Shown: in pieces, positions 34,131 to 45,777 of the stretch
How positions within the stretch are numbered: the stretch's first letter is position 1
Layout of the letters: every line of letters starts with the position of its first letter
DNA from: Rutpela maculata
Lineage: Eukaryota; Arthropoda; Insecta; Coleoptera; Cerambycidae
Direction: 5' to 3'
Assembly: GCA_936432065.2 (NCBI GenBank)
Contig: OW386285.2
Location: 168,280,425-168,344,424 of the forward strand
Length of the DNA stretch: 64,000 bases
Notes under the pieces: model-generated
The model's input: the letters and a program-made list of their open reading frames with translations, nothing else
Databases searched by the model: none
Told to the model about the DNA's origin: nothing
Made by a program: the position numbers and the translations under genes

Positions 34131-36166
34131 TGATGGAATAGAGTCCTAATTTGTAATCCTACTATCAGCAGCAATTTATTTTGATTTGGGTTTTTCTGTT
34201 CTCATGTTTTTAAGAATAAAAATGGAGGTGTTTTGTTTTAAATGCGAGAAAGTATTCTACAGCCAGTCAACCTTTAGTCGGCACAACTGAAAAATGCAAA
34301 GCAAATAGGACATAATATAATTTTATCGAAATATGCAATGCTTTAAAAATACTTGTAATTGAATTTCAACTTTTCTATTATTGACTCGTTTGCATTCGAA
34401 GGAATGACTACATTATATCAGGTAAAACAGTTGTTAATCTTTTAGATAGTTTAGTAAAATATAACTATTACTAGGGAAGTTTAAAAATGGTTTACGGCCT
34501 ATAATTTAATTTAAGTTGATATATGGAGAAGTAGTTTTTCCCCAGCACATCAGGTTTTTCCGTTTTTGGGGTTCCTGATCACGGAAAAAATATTCATCTT
34601 TAGCTCCAACCTCTCCTCATCCCCTCAAACAGGCAGAAACCAGCCCTCACTCATCGTTATTTACACACACCGTTAATATTTACACTATTTCTGCCTTCAT
34701 TACATAGACTAGACTCCTACTCCAACATTATAATAAAGAGGTCTGGTTTCTAGTGTAATGCCTCCTAGTAGGATTATTACAACTCAGTTTAAATTTTAAT
34801 AAATCCGGTTGCAAATTATAGAAGTTCCCTGTAAGCTCGTACGGGTAGTAAAGGCAATTCCTTCCTAGATGTCTCCGACATAGCTCACTAAATGTTCTAC
34901 CGGCCACGTGTGAAACGAACCCCCCCCCGATTTCGATCCTTTTTGATTAGTAGCGTCTACCAAGTAGCTCGGTTTTTTGATAGCATCTCGTAAAATTATA
35001 CAAATTTGTTCAATTTCTTAATTGGAATGGGATGTGAGTAGATCATTTTCCATTTAACTTTCAGAGCTAATTGCGTTATTATTTTATTTTAGGGTTTCTA
35101 ATTGAACATTAAGTAATAAAACATTAATCATTGAGCACATTGTGTGTATCCTAGCACTTTAGTCTCTTGCATTCAGCGTTAATAAGTCACCAAGATGTGT
35201 TACACATCAATTTGAAATTTGCGATTAAAACGTTGCTTTTACATCTACGTAGTCAAGACAATCAACTACATCTCGATGGTTACTTTTCTTTGTAATTTAA
35301 TCATACCTCTGTATATATGGAAGTTTTCTGATCACGTACAATTGATTGATGCTGGGGCAATTTTCATTGGGACTACGATTATGGTTAATCAATGCTTGTA
35401 ACTAATGTTTGTGGATCACGCCGGAATTTTCCGAGAGTAGGAGCCAAGTTGAAGCGGCCATTTTATCGTCACGTGAAACTGTAGAAGCAATGCGCTACGT
35501 CATATTTCAAACAACTTATTGACGTTGGTGGACAACATGGAATCTAAGCCCGAGTTTTAACTGTGTCTCCCTATCAAATCTTTTGGATCTGTCGCCTTTA
35601 CAGTATCCAGCTTGTGAGGATTTTCTACTGATGTCTGGCAGACACAGCTGCTCAAGTTAAGTGTTCTTTTATTACATTTTATGTTCAAGTACTACCTCTC
35701 CAACAAGTTATTTGCAAATTTTAAGTGTATCGAATTGACTGCCCAGGCAGGATTTATTTATTTAAAAGGTTTTGCGAGCTATGAAACCACCCCACTAATC
35801 AAAGAGCAAATTTTAGAGAGCCCTATGCATCTCTTAATCCTATTGCTGTAAATTTTTTTGTATTTTAAAAGTACAGGGTGTTTAGCCAAGTTGTGGTATA
35901 AAGTACCCTTGGTGAAGGCTTTTATCAATTTAGCGTGTGGTTAGGGGTTGGTGCCAGGTACTGTCACAAAGCCAAAGGGGTGGATTATCGCCTTTTGCGC
36001 CCACTCCCTATTTTTTTAGTATCCTTTTGGTTAATTATTTAATTTAATAATTTTAACCCTGTTATGTTTTATGGCCGTGGCGTCACCTTTCGTAATTTTT
36101 ACCATGTGGTTTACCCTGTAGATTAAGTTAATGTCATTATTTATATATTTCGATTAGTTGTTATGT
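34131..36166. other. Gene-free stretch
   Basis: No long frame and no conserved peptide. A run of nine C at 34920-34928 is the only notable low-complexity feature. Confidence 0.5.
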
Positions 36167-36174
36167 GTTTTTTC

Positions 36175-36606
36175 TAGTGTTGGGCGAATTCGAATTAAAA
36201 TATTCGGTTAATCCGAGTATCAAAATACTCGCTTGATTCCGAGTATTAAAATTTCATCCGAATAGAATATACTCGGATTAATTTTAAGTACAAAACAAAA
36301 AAGAACTGTCAATCGTGCACTTGGATAATAAAATGTTCCCCCGCTAACATATAATATTCTTTAATCTATGCCCCCGCTCATCAATTCTGAGATCTGGGGA
36401 GAAAAATTACTAACCTCAGTGCCACTTGCATTCGCTTTAACCACGATCGCAATTACTGTTGACAGAGTAATTGAAAAATCGCGATATCACATCACTAATA
36501 CCTATAGTGAAAATTTAATTCGACATCGGATGATTAATCCGAATATTCTTGTCATCCGATTCCGTGTAATCCGAGTACCGAAATCATCTGAATATCTGCA
36601 TCACTA
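36175..36606. mobile_element. hAT-type MITE with 8-bp duplication GTTTTTTC
   Basis: 432 bp starting TAGTGTTGGGCGAATTCG and ending GCATCACTA. The 8-bp target duplication GTTTTTTC is perfect at 36167-36174 and 36607-36614. The interior is rich in variants of ATCCGAGTA and its inverse. The termini follow the TAGTGNTGGGC pattern of the hAT at 47127. Confidence 0.9.
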
Positions 36607-36614
36607 GTTTTTTC

Positions 36615-38054
36615 ATTGGTAAATTTATTGTAGATTTATAAGGTCTATTCCTTTGAACTAAAAGTGTAGCACTGAGCTGCACTGGTGTAAGATTGTCTCT
36701 CTTTAACTTATGATATTCGCATTGATGCCATCTCTGTCACTCAAAATTAGTGTCACACTTCTTGTGCAAAGCAAAGGACCTATAGTTATTGCATAATCTC
36801 GAGGTATCAAGTAACAAACCATTTAGATTAAATTATCTACTGAGTTGTTATTTTTACAGTAGTGTTTGTTTGCTCTATATCTAGCTGCATTATTTAGCTA
36901 TATCTTTGTAATTTTTTTGTCAGTGACTTTTCGGTAATCAACCCATTTTTTATAGTGATATTTTTATGATCTCTGTCAAACTCTTTGCCTAATTTCGAGA
37001 CCATGTTTTATCAGTACTTGAAGTTTTGATTATATCTCAGTCACATTTTATTATCACCTGGTGGTGTAAACTACTTGTTATTCTGTGAAACTGAGTAAAT
37101 GTCTTTATTTTACTCATTAATTCAGATTTCAGTCATTTATTGTGAAAACCTTTAATTAATTTTGTCGAGCAGTAAAATCATATTGATTAAGCATTGTTTT
37201 TTTCTGTTGCGAACAGTGTGCATGACATAGTTTCAGATATTAGGTAAAAAAGTTGATTTTCATTATAATCATTTCTGTGGTTGAACCACCATTGCTAGAG
37301 CTTGATTAAGTCACATTTTAACATTTTATCGTGTACCTAGATTCTTGCTTATTGCGTTTATTGCTTGAATTGCCTGAATTAACCCTACCTTGCATATATT
37401 TAAACACTAACTTCAATCTACCATTATACATTTACATCGATTTCAAATCGAACTTATACATTTTTATTCGATATTAAATCGATACTATTATTATGTTCTT
37501 GTTTTAAGGCGTGTTTTATTGCTAGTTCGAATGTACTACTACGAGTAGCAAATTTTAGGTGTCAATAAAACGCTTTGTCAATGTTGCCACAAGTGCTTCA
37601 GTGATTTAGCAAAATGTACCAAGTTATTGCAAATATCCACGAATAAGAATAACCCTATGCCTAAGAAAAAACTGAACGCACAGTACAGATACAAGCTCTA
37701 ACTTCTCTTTGGCTCTTACATTATGAATTGACATAATAACCTACTGCTTATAGAGCTGCTGCTGCTGCTGGAATTGCTAATTTATCTAATCTATCTTATA
37801 TAAATATATCTTGTCATCCAATTCGTGGATTTCCAAATCCAAATGATTATCTATTTTTTTTAGAATCTTTACTACACTCATTTTGTATATATTTTAATAA
37901 CTTCAATAAGTATAGTTTCAGTTTCTTCTTATTTATTTTGTATTTTAGTTACTTTTGGTTTTATGACCAGTGATTCTACTCTTTCCACGATCAAATTCGG
38001 TCGTAAGAACCCTGCCAAAAATTCCACATAGAAACTTATAAAAAAAAAATCGGC
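36615..38054. other. Gene-free stretch
   Basis: AT-rich, no convincing exon or bounded repeat. Confidence 0.5.
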
Positions 38055-38114
38055 AGCTACTGGAAGCGGCTGGAACCTCCCCACCCGGTGAATTTTTGAA
38101 GCCGAAAAGAGCAC
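38055..38114 (+). repeat. Truncated copy of the CCTCCCCAC repeat
   Basis: CTACTGGAAGCGGCTGG, then AACCTCCCCACCCGGTGAA to GAGCACTAAAC matches the start of the repeat at 28578, then homology stops. Confidence 0.75.
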
Positions 38115-39140
38115 TAAACAATATGAATGATCTCATTTAATTATATTTATTAAGTTGAAATATTTTTTTCGTATTAAATCAGAAAAAAAGTCTTGCGTTC
38201 GGTGGGATTTGGACCTAAGAACTTGAACGTTAAATTTATAGTCTGCACAACATTAATATTTTATTCAATGTTTTTAATACAAATATATGCTTCATTGGAT
38301 CCTAGCCCGGGGCCAGCCAGACAACCACGGTGAACACCGCCGTGGCGAGTATGAGGCTGGACGGGGTAGGTCCGATTTGGCTTGGAGAGAAATAGAAAAG
38401 TAGCTCCTGTCTTCTGTAGGCAGGCTTAAAGACTAGGTTAAAATTATAATGTGTCCACATGGACCTAAAATTAATATAAAAATAAACACAATTCTATAAA
38501 AACGTTCGTTGGCGAGAGCACTTAATAATTGTGATTATTGATACGGGAAACAACTAAACGAAAAAACCTGTTCGTTGGTAATGGGATGGATGGCAGGGAT
38601 GGCCATCTTTGGAAAAAACCATATAACTCTTGGTGGGCAGCTTCCCTGCCAGATGTAGCCAGGGTAGTGTTCATGGTGGGTCGTTTAAGTTTGAGTTGGT
38701 ATATTTTGTTTTATCTTTTGGCCTCGACCAATTTTTCACTAAATCGGTCGGGGAAGTGATAGCCGTCAAATTTTTGGTTCCAATGTTTCTCTGGGGAATT
38801 TGGTTTTTGAAAAATGTTTAGGTTGGTACCAATGTCTTAATTGTTTTTAGGTTATGTTGCCGGAAGAATTTCCGGCGGGATGCCGGAAGTAGCGGAAATA
38901 GTTTTTAAAATATAATGTCACTGTCACTTTTAAAGTTTTATTGGAAAAAACTCACGGAAAGCGTTCCGGTGGAGTTGCTTACACTTGTAGGGCTTGTAAG
39001 CGGTTCAGGATGGCCTCTCACACCATCCGTGGGCTTTATAAACGTCGAAAAAACTTGTAATCTCTCGATGCACCTGACACGTCAAAAATACTCAGCATAC
39101 AGTCTGCACGCTTTAACACACTAGCAGAGAACTTATACCA
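38115..39140. other. Gene-free stretch with GC-richer patches
   Basis: 38300-38400 and 38580-39010 are clearly GC-richer than the surroundings and include a small hairpin (CCACGG...GCCGTGG near 38320-38345), but hold no coding frame or RNA gene I can identify. They may be old mobile-element pieces. Confidence 0.4.
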
Positions 39141-39194
39141 CAAATGGACCCGTAGTATTTTTTGGGAATTTTCCTTTGAGGCCATTTAATAAAA

Positions 39195-39690
39195 TTTGAC
39201 ATTTTTTCGAAACTTTGACATTTTTCTGAAGTGACATTACTCCGAAAATTTGACAATTTTCAAACATTTGACATTTTTCTGAAAGGTGACATTCGAAAAT
39301 TTGACATTTTCCTGAATTTTTGACATTTTTCTGAAAAGTGACATTTCTCTGAAAATTTGACATTTTTTCGAAAATTTGACATTTTTCTGAAGTGACATTA
39401 CTCCGAAAATTTGACAATTTTCAAACATTTGGCATTTTTCTGAAAGGTGACATTTCTTCGAAAATTTGACGTTTTTTCGAAAATTTGAAATTTTTCTGAA
39501 AATTTGACATATCTCTGAAAAGTGACATTTCCCTGAAAATTTAACATTTTTTCGAAAATTTGACATTTTTCTGAAAAGTGACATTTCTCCGAAAATTTGA
39601 CGTTTTCCTGAAAATTTGACATTTTTTAAAAATCTGACATTTTTCTGAAAAGTGACATTTCTCCGAAAATTTGATATTTCTTGGAAATTA
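39195..39690. repeat. TTTGACATTTTTC minisatellite
   Basis: About 25 copies of a roughly 19-20 bp unit, GAAAATTTGACATTTTTCT, with variants GAAGTGACATTACTCC and GAAAAGTGACATTTCTC that recur in the same order (39225-39300, 39390-39450), showing a second, longer period. Minus-strand frames of up to 168 codons (NVKFSEKCHFSEKCQIF-like) are a product of periodicity and probably not a gene. Confidence 0.88.
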
Positions 39691-39987
39691 AAAAAAAAAA
39701 TTTCGTGACTCGTCTTGTAGAAATATTTTTTTGATATCATCATCAGTTCGCCTGTTATAAGAATTTCATGCTTTTACGACGTCATCAGAACGTAGATGAA
39801 TTTTAATACACTCGTATTCCATCCTTCTACAATATTTCCATCTACGTTTCAAACTTTAATTGGATGCTTCCAATAGTTAAGTCGATATCTGCACCAGTTT
39901 CTAAGAATTTTTCTTATTTGTGACGTCATGTGACGTAGGTGTATTATTAATTCACTCGTAATCCGTCCGTCTACAATACTTATACCT

Positions 39988-40611
39988 CAGTGGCGGCTGG
40001 TGAAATTTCAATATTTTTTTTCTCGCCTGTGGCGCATGGGACCCATACGAAATATGGGAAATAACATCTAGAGAAGCACTTCTCTAATGACCCCTAAAAA
40101 ATTTTGAAAAAGCAGTTTGCGAAAAAATTTTTGAAAATTCGTTAGCCTCCCCTGGGTCTAGGAACTCCTGTTTATTTTTATTTTTTTTTGTCATATGCAT
40201 TTGACTTTTCATGAAAATGCAACAACAGATTTTGGAGTTTATGGAAATATTTTCATTACTAACTGAGATACAACGAATTGAAATATTGTAATTAGTTACA
40301 TTGTAAATTACAAAATTTCAGTTCATTGTATTTCAGTTAGTAATGAAAATATTTTCACAAACTCCAAAATCTATTGTTGTATTTTTATGAAAAGTCAAAT
40401 GCATATGACAAATAAAAATAAAAATAAACAGGAGTCCCTAGACCCAGGGGAGGCTAACGAATTTTCAAAAATTTTTTCGCAAACTGCTTTTTCAAAATTT
40501 TTTAGGGGTCATTAGAGAAGTGATTCTCTATATGTTATTTCCCAAATTTCGTATGGGTCCCATGCGCCACAGACGAGAAAAAAAATATTGAAATTTCACC
40601 AGCCGCCACTG
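39988..40611. mobile_element. Palindromic hAT-type MITE, duplication TTATACCT
   Basis: 624 bp, palindromic almost throughout. It starts CAGTGGCGGCTGGTGAAATT and ends with the inverse, CACCAGCCGCCACTG. A perfect 8-bp duplication TTATACCT sits at 39980-39987 and 40612-40619. The CAGTGGCGG terminus and 8-bp duplication place it with hAT elements. A diverged relative is at 48888-49535. The sequence on both sides was once continuous. Confidence 0.93.
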
Positions 40612-40765
40612 TTATACCTACGTTTCAAATTTCAGTTCGATATCTTCAACCGTTCCCGAGTTATCAGCCGAAATCACTGAACACCTCTGTCATTATTAGA
40701 ATATCACCTTGTACATTACTCTGCTTTGAGGACAAAACAAGTGAAATTTTTGTTTTTTAATTTTT

Positions 40766-41009
40766 TTCACGGAAACCAAATCGAAAAAGTGCAAGTGTGA
40801 TATATCGTTGAAATCGGAATTTTTACTGCTTTTCAATGGTTCAATTACAAATTGTAAGTAATCATAAAATAAACAACTTGTTGTGCCAAAACGGCACTAA
40901 ACGTAATCCGATCTCAACCAAAACCTTTTCAGATCTTCTGGAGCACTAAAGAAACCCTCATGCAAAGTTTCATCCAAATCCGTTTAGTAGCTTCGCCGCT
41001 ATCGTGCTA

Positions 41010-41040
<31 letters not shown>

Positions 41041-41182
41041 CATACACACACACAGACATTTTTCAAAAACAACTTTTTTGGGTTCCTGGGACCTCAAAAC
41101 GTAAAGATTTGATGTTATCTCAATTTTCGATTTTGGACTAATTGTAGTAACCTCCCACAATTTTATTGTGGGGAGGTTAAAA
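40766..41182 (+). repeat. Second copy of the CCTCCCCAC / CA-repeat family
   Basis: Direct copy of 28686-29094, including (CA)n at 41015-41055. It ends in a perfect hairpin, CCTCCCACAAT...ATTGTGGGGAGG (41151-41176). The 5' part is missing. Confidence 0.85.
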
Positions 41183-41183
41183 G

Positions 41184-41852
41184 TGATGCGGTTTTATCGT
41201 TCCTATAAGTTATATTAGTATTATACAGACAGGATTTTATCTGTTTTATTAAGTTTTAAATCGGTTATGAAACAGTAATTCCGAATGAGCTATTTGGAAT
41301 TATCATGTTGCCCTTTCATGAGTACTTATATGAAATATACATCAACAAATCTACAGTTTAGTGTCTGCAAATGCACCCTTGCCCTTATATCTGTAAACAT
41401 ATGGAATTACAGATACAACTTTAAAGAGATTCTAAACTTTTCTATAAGTAATATCATAAGAGTTCCAGTCCGTCCTTTCTCCAGTATCTATCGTATGTAA
41501 CACACCATTTATCAACATGTTTTTATTGTAAATTTCAACATTGTTTTTTATTAGTATTAATGTGGATATACATGTCAACAAATGTACAGTTTCAATTGTA
41601 TATTTTACAGATGTATTTTTATTGTAAACTTCCATTTTGCTTTTTTATTAGTATTAATTTGGATATGCATGCTGACAAATGTACAGTTTAAATTGCATAT
41701 TTCAAATAGAAATACTAATATTGTGGTAAACACAAAATTCTGCAAAGTCCTTATTTCCTCGGGTGTTCTTGTTCTAGCCTAGAAGCAATGAATGAGTTAG
41801 CAGTGAAAGAGACTGCTTTGTTTTTAATTTAACAAACACTTCAGTTCCTTAG
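41184..41852. other. Gene-free stretch with a diverged tandem duplication
   Basis: Phrases such as TTTTTATTGTAAA and ATTAGTATTAAT.TGGATAT recur near 41520-41570 and 41615-41665, suggesting a degenerate 100-bp duplication. No exon. Confidence 0.45.
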
Positions 41853-42966
41853 GTCACATTCACGGTGTATTAAATAGGTGGTCCGACGGACGGCACTTTC
41901 CTATTATAATAATGGCTTCATAAGTGCATGGTTTCTATTTACTTTAGTAGATGGCGCGAGCAATAAGGTCCTACAATTACCTGGGCATGTGCATCGTATA
42001 ACTAACAACCTCAAATTTTAAGGATTTTTCGTTTATTCTCATTTTTAATGTTTGTATAGGCATTTTTAGCTTGGAGTCATACTGGCTCCAAGCAAATATT
42101 TAAAAATTCACGCAAATAGTTTTTCAATATTGTTAATTAATAAAAATACTGCTAATTATAGGTTAGATTCCTAACCTGCAAAAAGTGTCTTATTTTATTG
42201 TGACAAACTTTTTAAAACTTCATACACATTATGTTGAACTTGATTTTGGTTGAAAGTACAGGAACCAGGCAGAAATTTTAATAATAGCTGCGTAATACTT
42301 GTAAATCTTAAGAAATATATATTTTTGAGGTTAGCTGTGGTGACACGTGCAATGCTGCATGTACACTGAGAAAAATCGCCTAGGTAATATTTTAGATAAA
42401 TAAAATGACATTTCTAAAAGCAGAAACTTGTTCCTATTAACCTACTCTTCTACAAGAAATAAATAGGTAATAAATGTGTTTAATAATAATTGCCCCAATT
42501 AAACTGTGTTTAGGAGTAGTTAAATATGAAGCTACCACAGTAGAAGCAAGTTTCCTAAAAATATATATTAGTAACAACTACTCTACTATTTGTGACAAAA
42601 CAACTTTAATATTAATCCAAGTATTCAGGTACTTGGGACAATTAAATTTTTATTTCCTGCATCTTCGAGTCTCGTTCGGTATCGACTCGTGGGTGCATTC
42701 CATCATAGAGAACAGAGAATTCATCATTTGCTAAATGTGGTTTGGTATGTACAGGTGCTTTATTACAAGGACCAAACTGTTAATATAATATAATAATAAT
42801 CTTTATTAATAGCATTTAGCTAACATACAATCTTACTTATAATTTAACATGGCAGATAAATACATACATACATATAACAAAATAAATAACAATATGTATA
42901 TAGACTTACATTACAATATATTACAGTACAAAAGTAAAACAATACACAAACAAAATATATATTTAT

Positions 42967-45756
42967 TTATATCTCTATATGTTTGATGCAATAATCTCTA
43001 CAGTTTCTTTTAAAGGATAATAGCGTCTCACTACTCTTTATGGCATCTGGCAACCGATTATATTCTATGAGTCCTTTGTGAAATAGGTTATTCTGTCCAT
43101 ATGATGTTTCGACAGTATCGATATAAAAATTTCCTCTATTTCTGGTTTCGTAAGTATGAATGTCATGAACGTAAGTTAGGTCTTCGAGTAGGTGTCGTGG
43201 CCATAACCCATGCTTTATCTTGTATATAACAATCATCGTGTTGTTAAAAATAGTCTGTCTGACACTTAGAAGTTTGGTCTGCTCTAGCATGTATTTAATA
43301 CTTGTGTATCTATTGCACCTTAAAATAGTACGTAATGCTTGATTCTGTTTTTTTTGTATTTCATGCATCTGTGTGTTGTTTAATAGATATAAAATGGTAG
43401 AACAAAAGTTTAGGTGCGGTAAAATTATTGTTTTATATATTAAAAGTTTAGTCCATGAGCTGACATGCCTTATTCTGCTTAATAGGTTTACTTTTTTAGC
43501 GATTTTACTGGTAATATAAGAAGTGTGATTGGAAAATGATAAATTTTCATCAATGAGAATACCTAAATATTTACATTCTATCACTTGCTCGATCTGTTCT
43601 TCATTTATATATATACCCATATTGTTTCTTGTGTCAATTTTATTATATTTACTTTTAATTAACATAAACTTGGTTTTTTCTATATTCACATACATGCTAT
43701 TTAATGTTAACCATGTTTGCAGAGTCTTAAGTTCAACATTTAATGTGTTTATAATTTCATCCACATCATCCCCTATGAAATATAACAATGTGTCATCCGC
43801 AAAAAGTTGAATATTGCACTTTTGTACATGTTGCACTATATCGTTTATATATAATAAAAACAATGTAGGACCCAATACCGTCCCTTGTGGTACTCCGAAT
43901 ATATTTTGTTTCGATGTTGATATAGTATCATTATATTTTGTCACCTGAGTTCTATTTGATAAATATTCACTAAACCACTTAATGATTGTAGCACCTAACC
44001 CATAGCTTTTTAACTTTAATAATAGTAGATTTCTATTTATGGTCTCAAATGCTCTACGAAAATCTAAAAATACAACACCTATAACTTTTTTCCATTTTGC
44101 TAAAACGGTTTGTATTGCACTCTCACATGAATTTTGATTTCTGAATCCTGCTTGGTACTTGGTCAATAACTGGTTATCTTCAACATATTTTATAATTTGA
44201 TCATTCACTATAATCTCTAGTAGTTTTTCGTATGTTGGCACCATATTTATAGGTCTATGTTCTTCACATTTAATGGTATTTATTTTCTTCTCTAACGGTA
44301 TAATCATGGACAACTTCCATGTTCTGGGAAAACATCCATTTTCTAGACTACTATTTATTACCTGTAGAAATCTGTCTCCTGTAATTTCAAATGCAGATTG
44401 TAAAATAGTTGTTGTTATTCCATCTACACTACTTTTCTTAATTCTCATTTCTTTTACTATTTTCTTTAATTCATAAAATTCTAGTAATCTGAATCTCTCC
44501 AAATTAACATTGCATTTATTCATATTGTTTATAACCTCATTAATTTGATCTTGGTTCGGGTAAGTCACTAGTTCTTCTAAACTATTCAAAAAATATGCAT
44601 TAAATTTATTAGCTATAGTTTGTTTGTTCTTTTCCATTTCATTATTAAATATAATGCCTTCTTTATTGTTTTCTTTTTTATTACTTTTGACTAATTGTTT
44701 TAGCGTTTTCCACATCTCCACAGGGTTGTCTTTTACTTCATCGATTTTTTCCTGATAGAATATTTCTTTCTGTTGTCTTATTCTATTTACAATTGCATTT
44801 CTTTTTTGTTTGTAGTTCTTCCAATCTACTTCTTGTTGTGTAATAACTGCTTTTTTATACATTCTATCTCTTTCTAATATCTCTTGACCTATTGTGGATG
44901 TCCACCACATCTTATTGGCCCAATTACATCCAAGTACTTTTTCTTCTACAGGTGCATGCTTATCTAATACATTAATTAGGGACCTGGCAAGTTGTTCTGC
45001 TAAAAAGTTAGTATCTGTACAGTCTGGGAACCACTCATTATCCATTAAGTCTAATTGAAAGTTTAGTTCATTAAAATATTTGAAATTTCTATATTTTTTT
45101 GTAAAAGATTCTTGATTGTCATTATTCTCTATATCTATTGTTATAATACAATGGTCTGTTATTTTAGGTGTCAGATGAATTGTAAATGGTATTTCCTTCT
45201 CGTTAGTAATTATTAAGTCAATAATTGTAGCAGATTCTTTTGTTATTCTAGTAAATTTATCAATTTTTTGATATAAACCATTATTTCTAATTATGTTTTT
45301 TAATCTATTAGAATAATAAGTATTTTTTGCTACATTGATAAGATCTCCTATTAAAATAAATACTTCATTCTTTGCCGAATATACTTCAAGTATTTCTTCT
45401 AATCTTTCTAAAAATTTCGCATCACTAGAGCTCGGTGAGTGATATATATTGAGAATATTATATCTGCATTTTTTTATACTCAGTTTAATTCCAGATAACC
45501 ACATATTCATATAAATAGTTTCTTTTGATATTTCAGTATATTTGTATTCTTTTTTTACATATATTATTGTACCTCCGGTATGTTGACTTGTTGAGTGTGT
45601 GATAACTGTATTATATCCCTCAATATCTATTTCATTATTCTGAAATTCCTCTGTTACATGTGTTTCAGAAATGCAAATTACAACAGGTTTCCATTGATAA
45701 ATAATCCATTCTAACTGAGTTTTGTTTTTTGAAAGGCCCTGTATATTTAGGTACAT
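42967..45756 (-). CDS. LINE ORF2: endonuclease and reverse transcriptase
   Basis: 929 codons. An APE-type endonuclease comes first: NIQGL (8 residues in a row from 4), SETH (about 31), GGTIIYV, YHSP, GDL, IDLIITN and TDH. The usual GDxN motif reads GDLINVAKN, where GDLNI would be expected, so the catalytic Asn seems to have been lost by a one-codon deletion. Reverse transcriptase follows: LDFRRAFETINRNLLL (catalytic Asp), VPQGTVLGPTLFLLYINDI and LFADDTLLYF with the active-site FADD intact, then a typical LINE C-terminal domain ending about 50 bp past NRLPDAIKSS. The frame has no stops, suggesting a recent copy. It starts 18 bases after the ORF1 stop, in the same frame. It performs target-primed reverse transcription in intact relatives. 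Confidence 0.93.
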   Translation of the reverse strand: MYLNIQGLSKNKTQLEWIIYQWKPVVICISETHVTEEFQNNEIDIEGYNTVITHSTSQHTGGTIIYVKKEYKYTEISKETIYMNMWLSGIKLSIKKCRYNILNIYHSPSSSDAKFLERLEEILEVYSAKNEVFILIGDLINVAKNTYYSNRLKNIIRNNGLYQKIDKFTRITKESATIIDLIITNEKEIPFTIHLTPKITDHCIITIDIENNDNQESFTKKYRNFKYFNELNFQLDLMDNEWFPDCTDTNFLAEQLARSLINVLDKHAPVEEKVLGCNWANKMWWTSTIGQEILERDRMYKKAVITQQEVDWKNYKQKRNAIVNRIRQQKEIFYQEKIDEVKDNPVEMWKTLKQLVKSNKKENNKEGIIFNNEMEKNKQTIANKFNAYFLNSLEELVTYPNQDQINEVINNMNKCNVNLERFRLLEFYELKKIVKEMRIKKSSVDGITTTILQSAFEITGDRFLQVINSSLENGCFPRTWKLSMIIPLEKKINTIKCEEHRPINMVPTYEKLLEIIVNDQIIKYVEDNQLLTKYQAGFRNQNSCESAIQTVLAKWKKVIGVVFLDFRRAFETINRNLLLLKLKSYGLGATIIKWFSEYLSNRTQVTKYNDTISTSKQNIFGVPQGTVLGPTLFLLYINDIVQHVQKCNIQLFADDTLLYFIGDDVDEIINTLNVELKTLQTWLTLNSMYVNIEKTKFMLIKSKYNKIDTRNNMGIYINEEQIEQVIECKYLGILIDENLSFSNHTSYITSKIAKKVNLLSRIRHVSSWTKLLIYKTIILPHLNFCSTILYLLNNTQMHEIQKKQNQALRTILRCNRYTSIKYMLEQTKLLSVRQTIFNNTMIVIYKIKHGLWPRHLLEDLTYVHDIHTYETRNRGNFYIDTVETSYGQNNLFHKGLIEYNRLPDAIKSSETLLSFKRNCRDYCIKHIEI

Positions 45757-45765
45757 TATTAATTT

Positions 45766-45777
45766 TTCTAATTGCTA
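45766..45777 (-). promoter_or_regulatory. Possible stop-codon readthrough signal
   Basis: The minus strand reads TAG CAA TTA GAA at the ORF1 stop. UAG-CAR-YYA is the known leaky-stop context of tobamoviruses. ORF2 follows in the same frame seven codons after the TAG, so readthrough would give an ORF1-ORF2 fusion. Confidence 0.55.

Noticed and set aside
38300..38400. tRNA-derived SINE or tRNA gene
   Set aside because: GC-rich with small hairpins, but no A-box/B-box spacing or cloverleaf could be drawn.
39237..39743. 168-codon minus-strand gene
   Set aside because: It lies wholly in a minisatellite; the peptide is a translation of the repeat with no non-repetitive domain.
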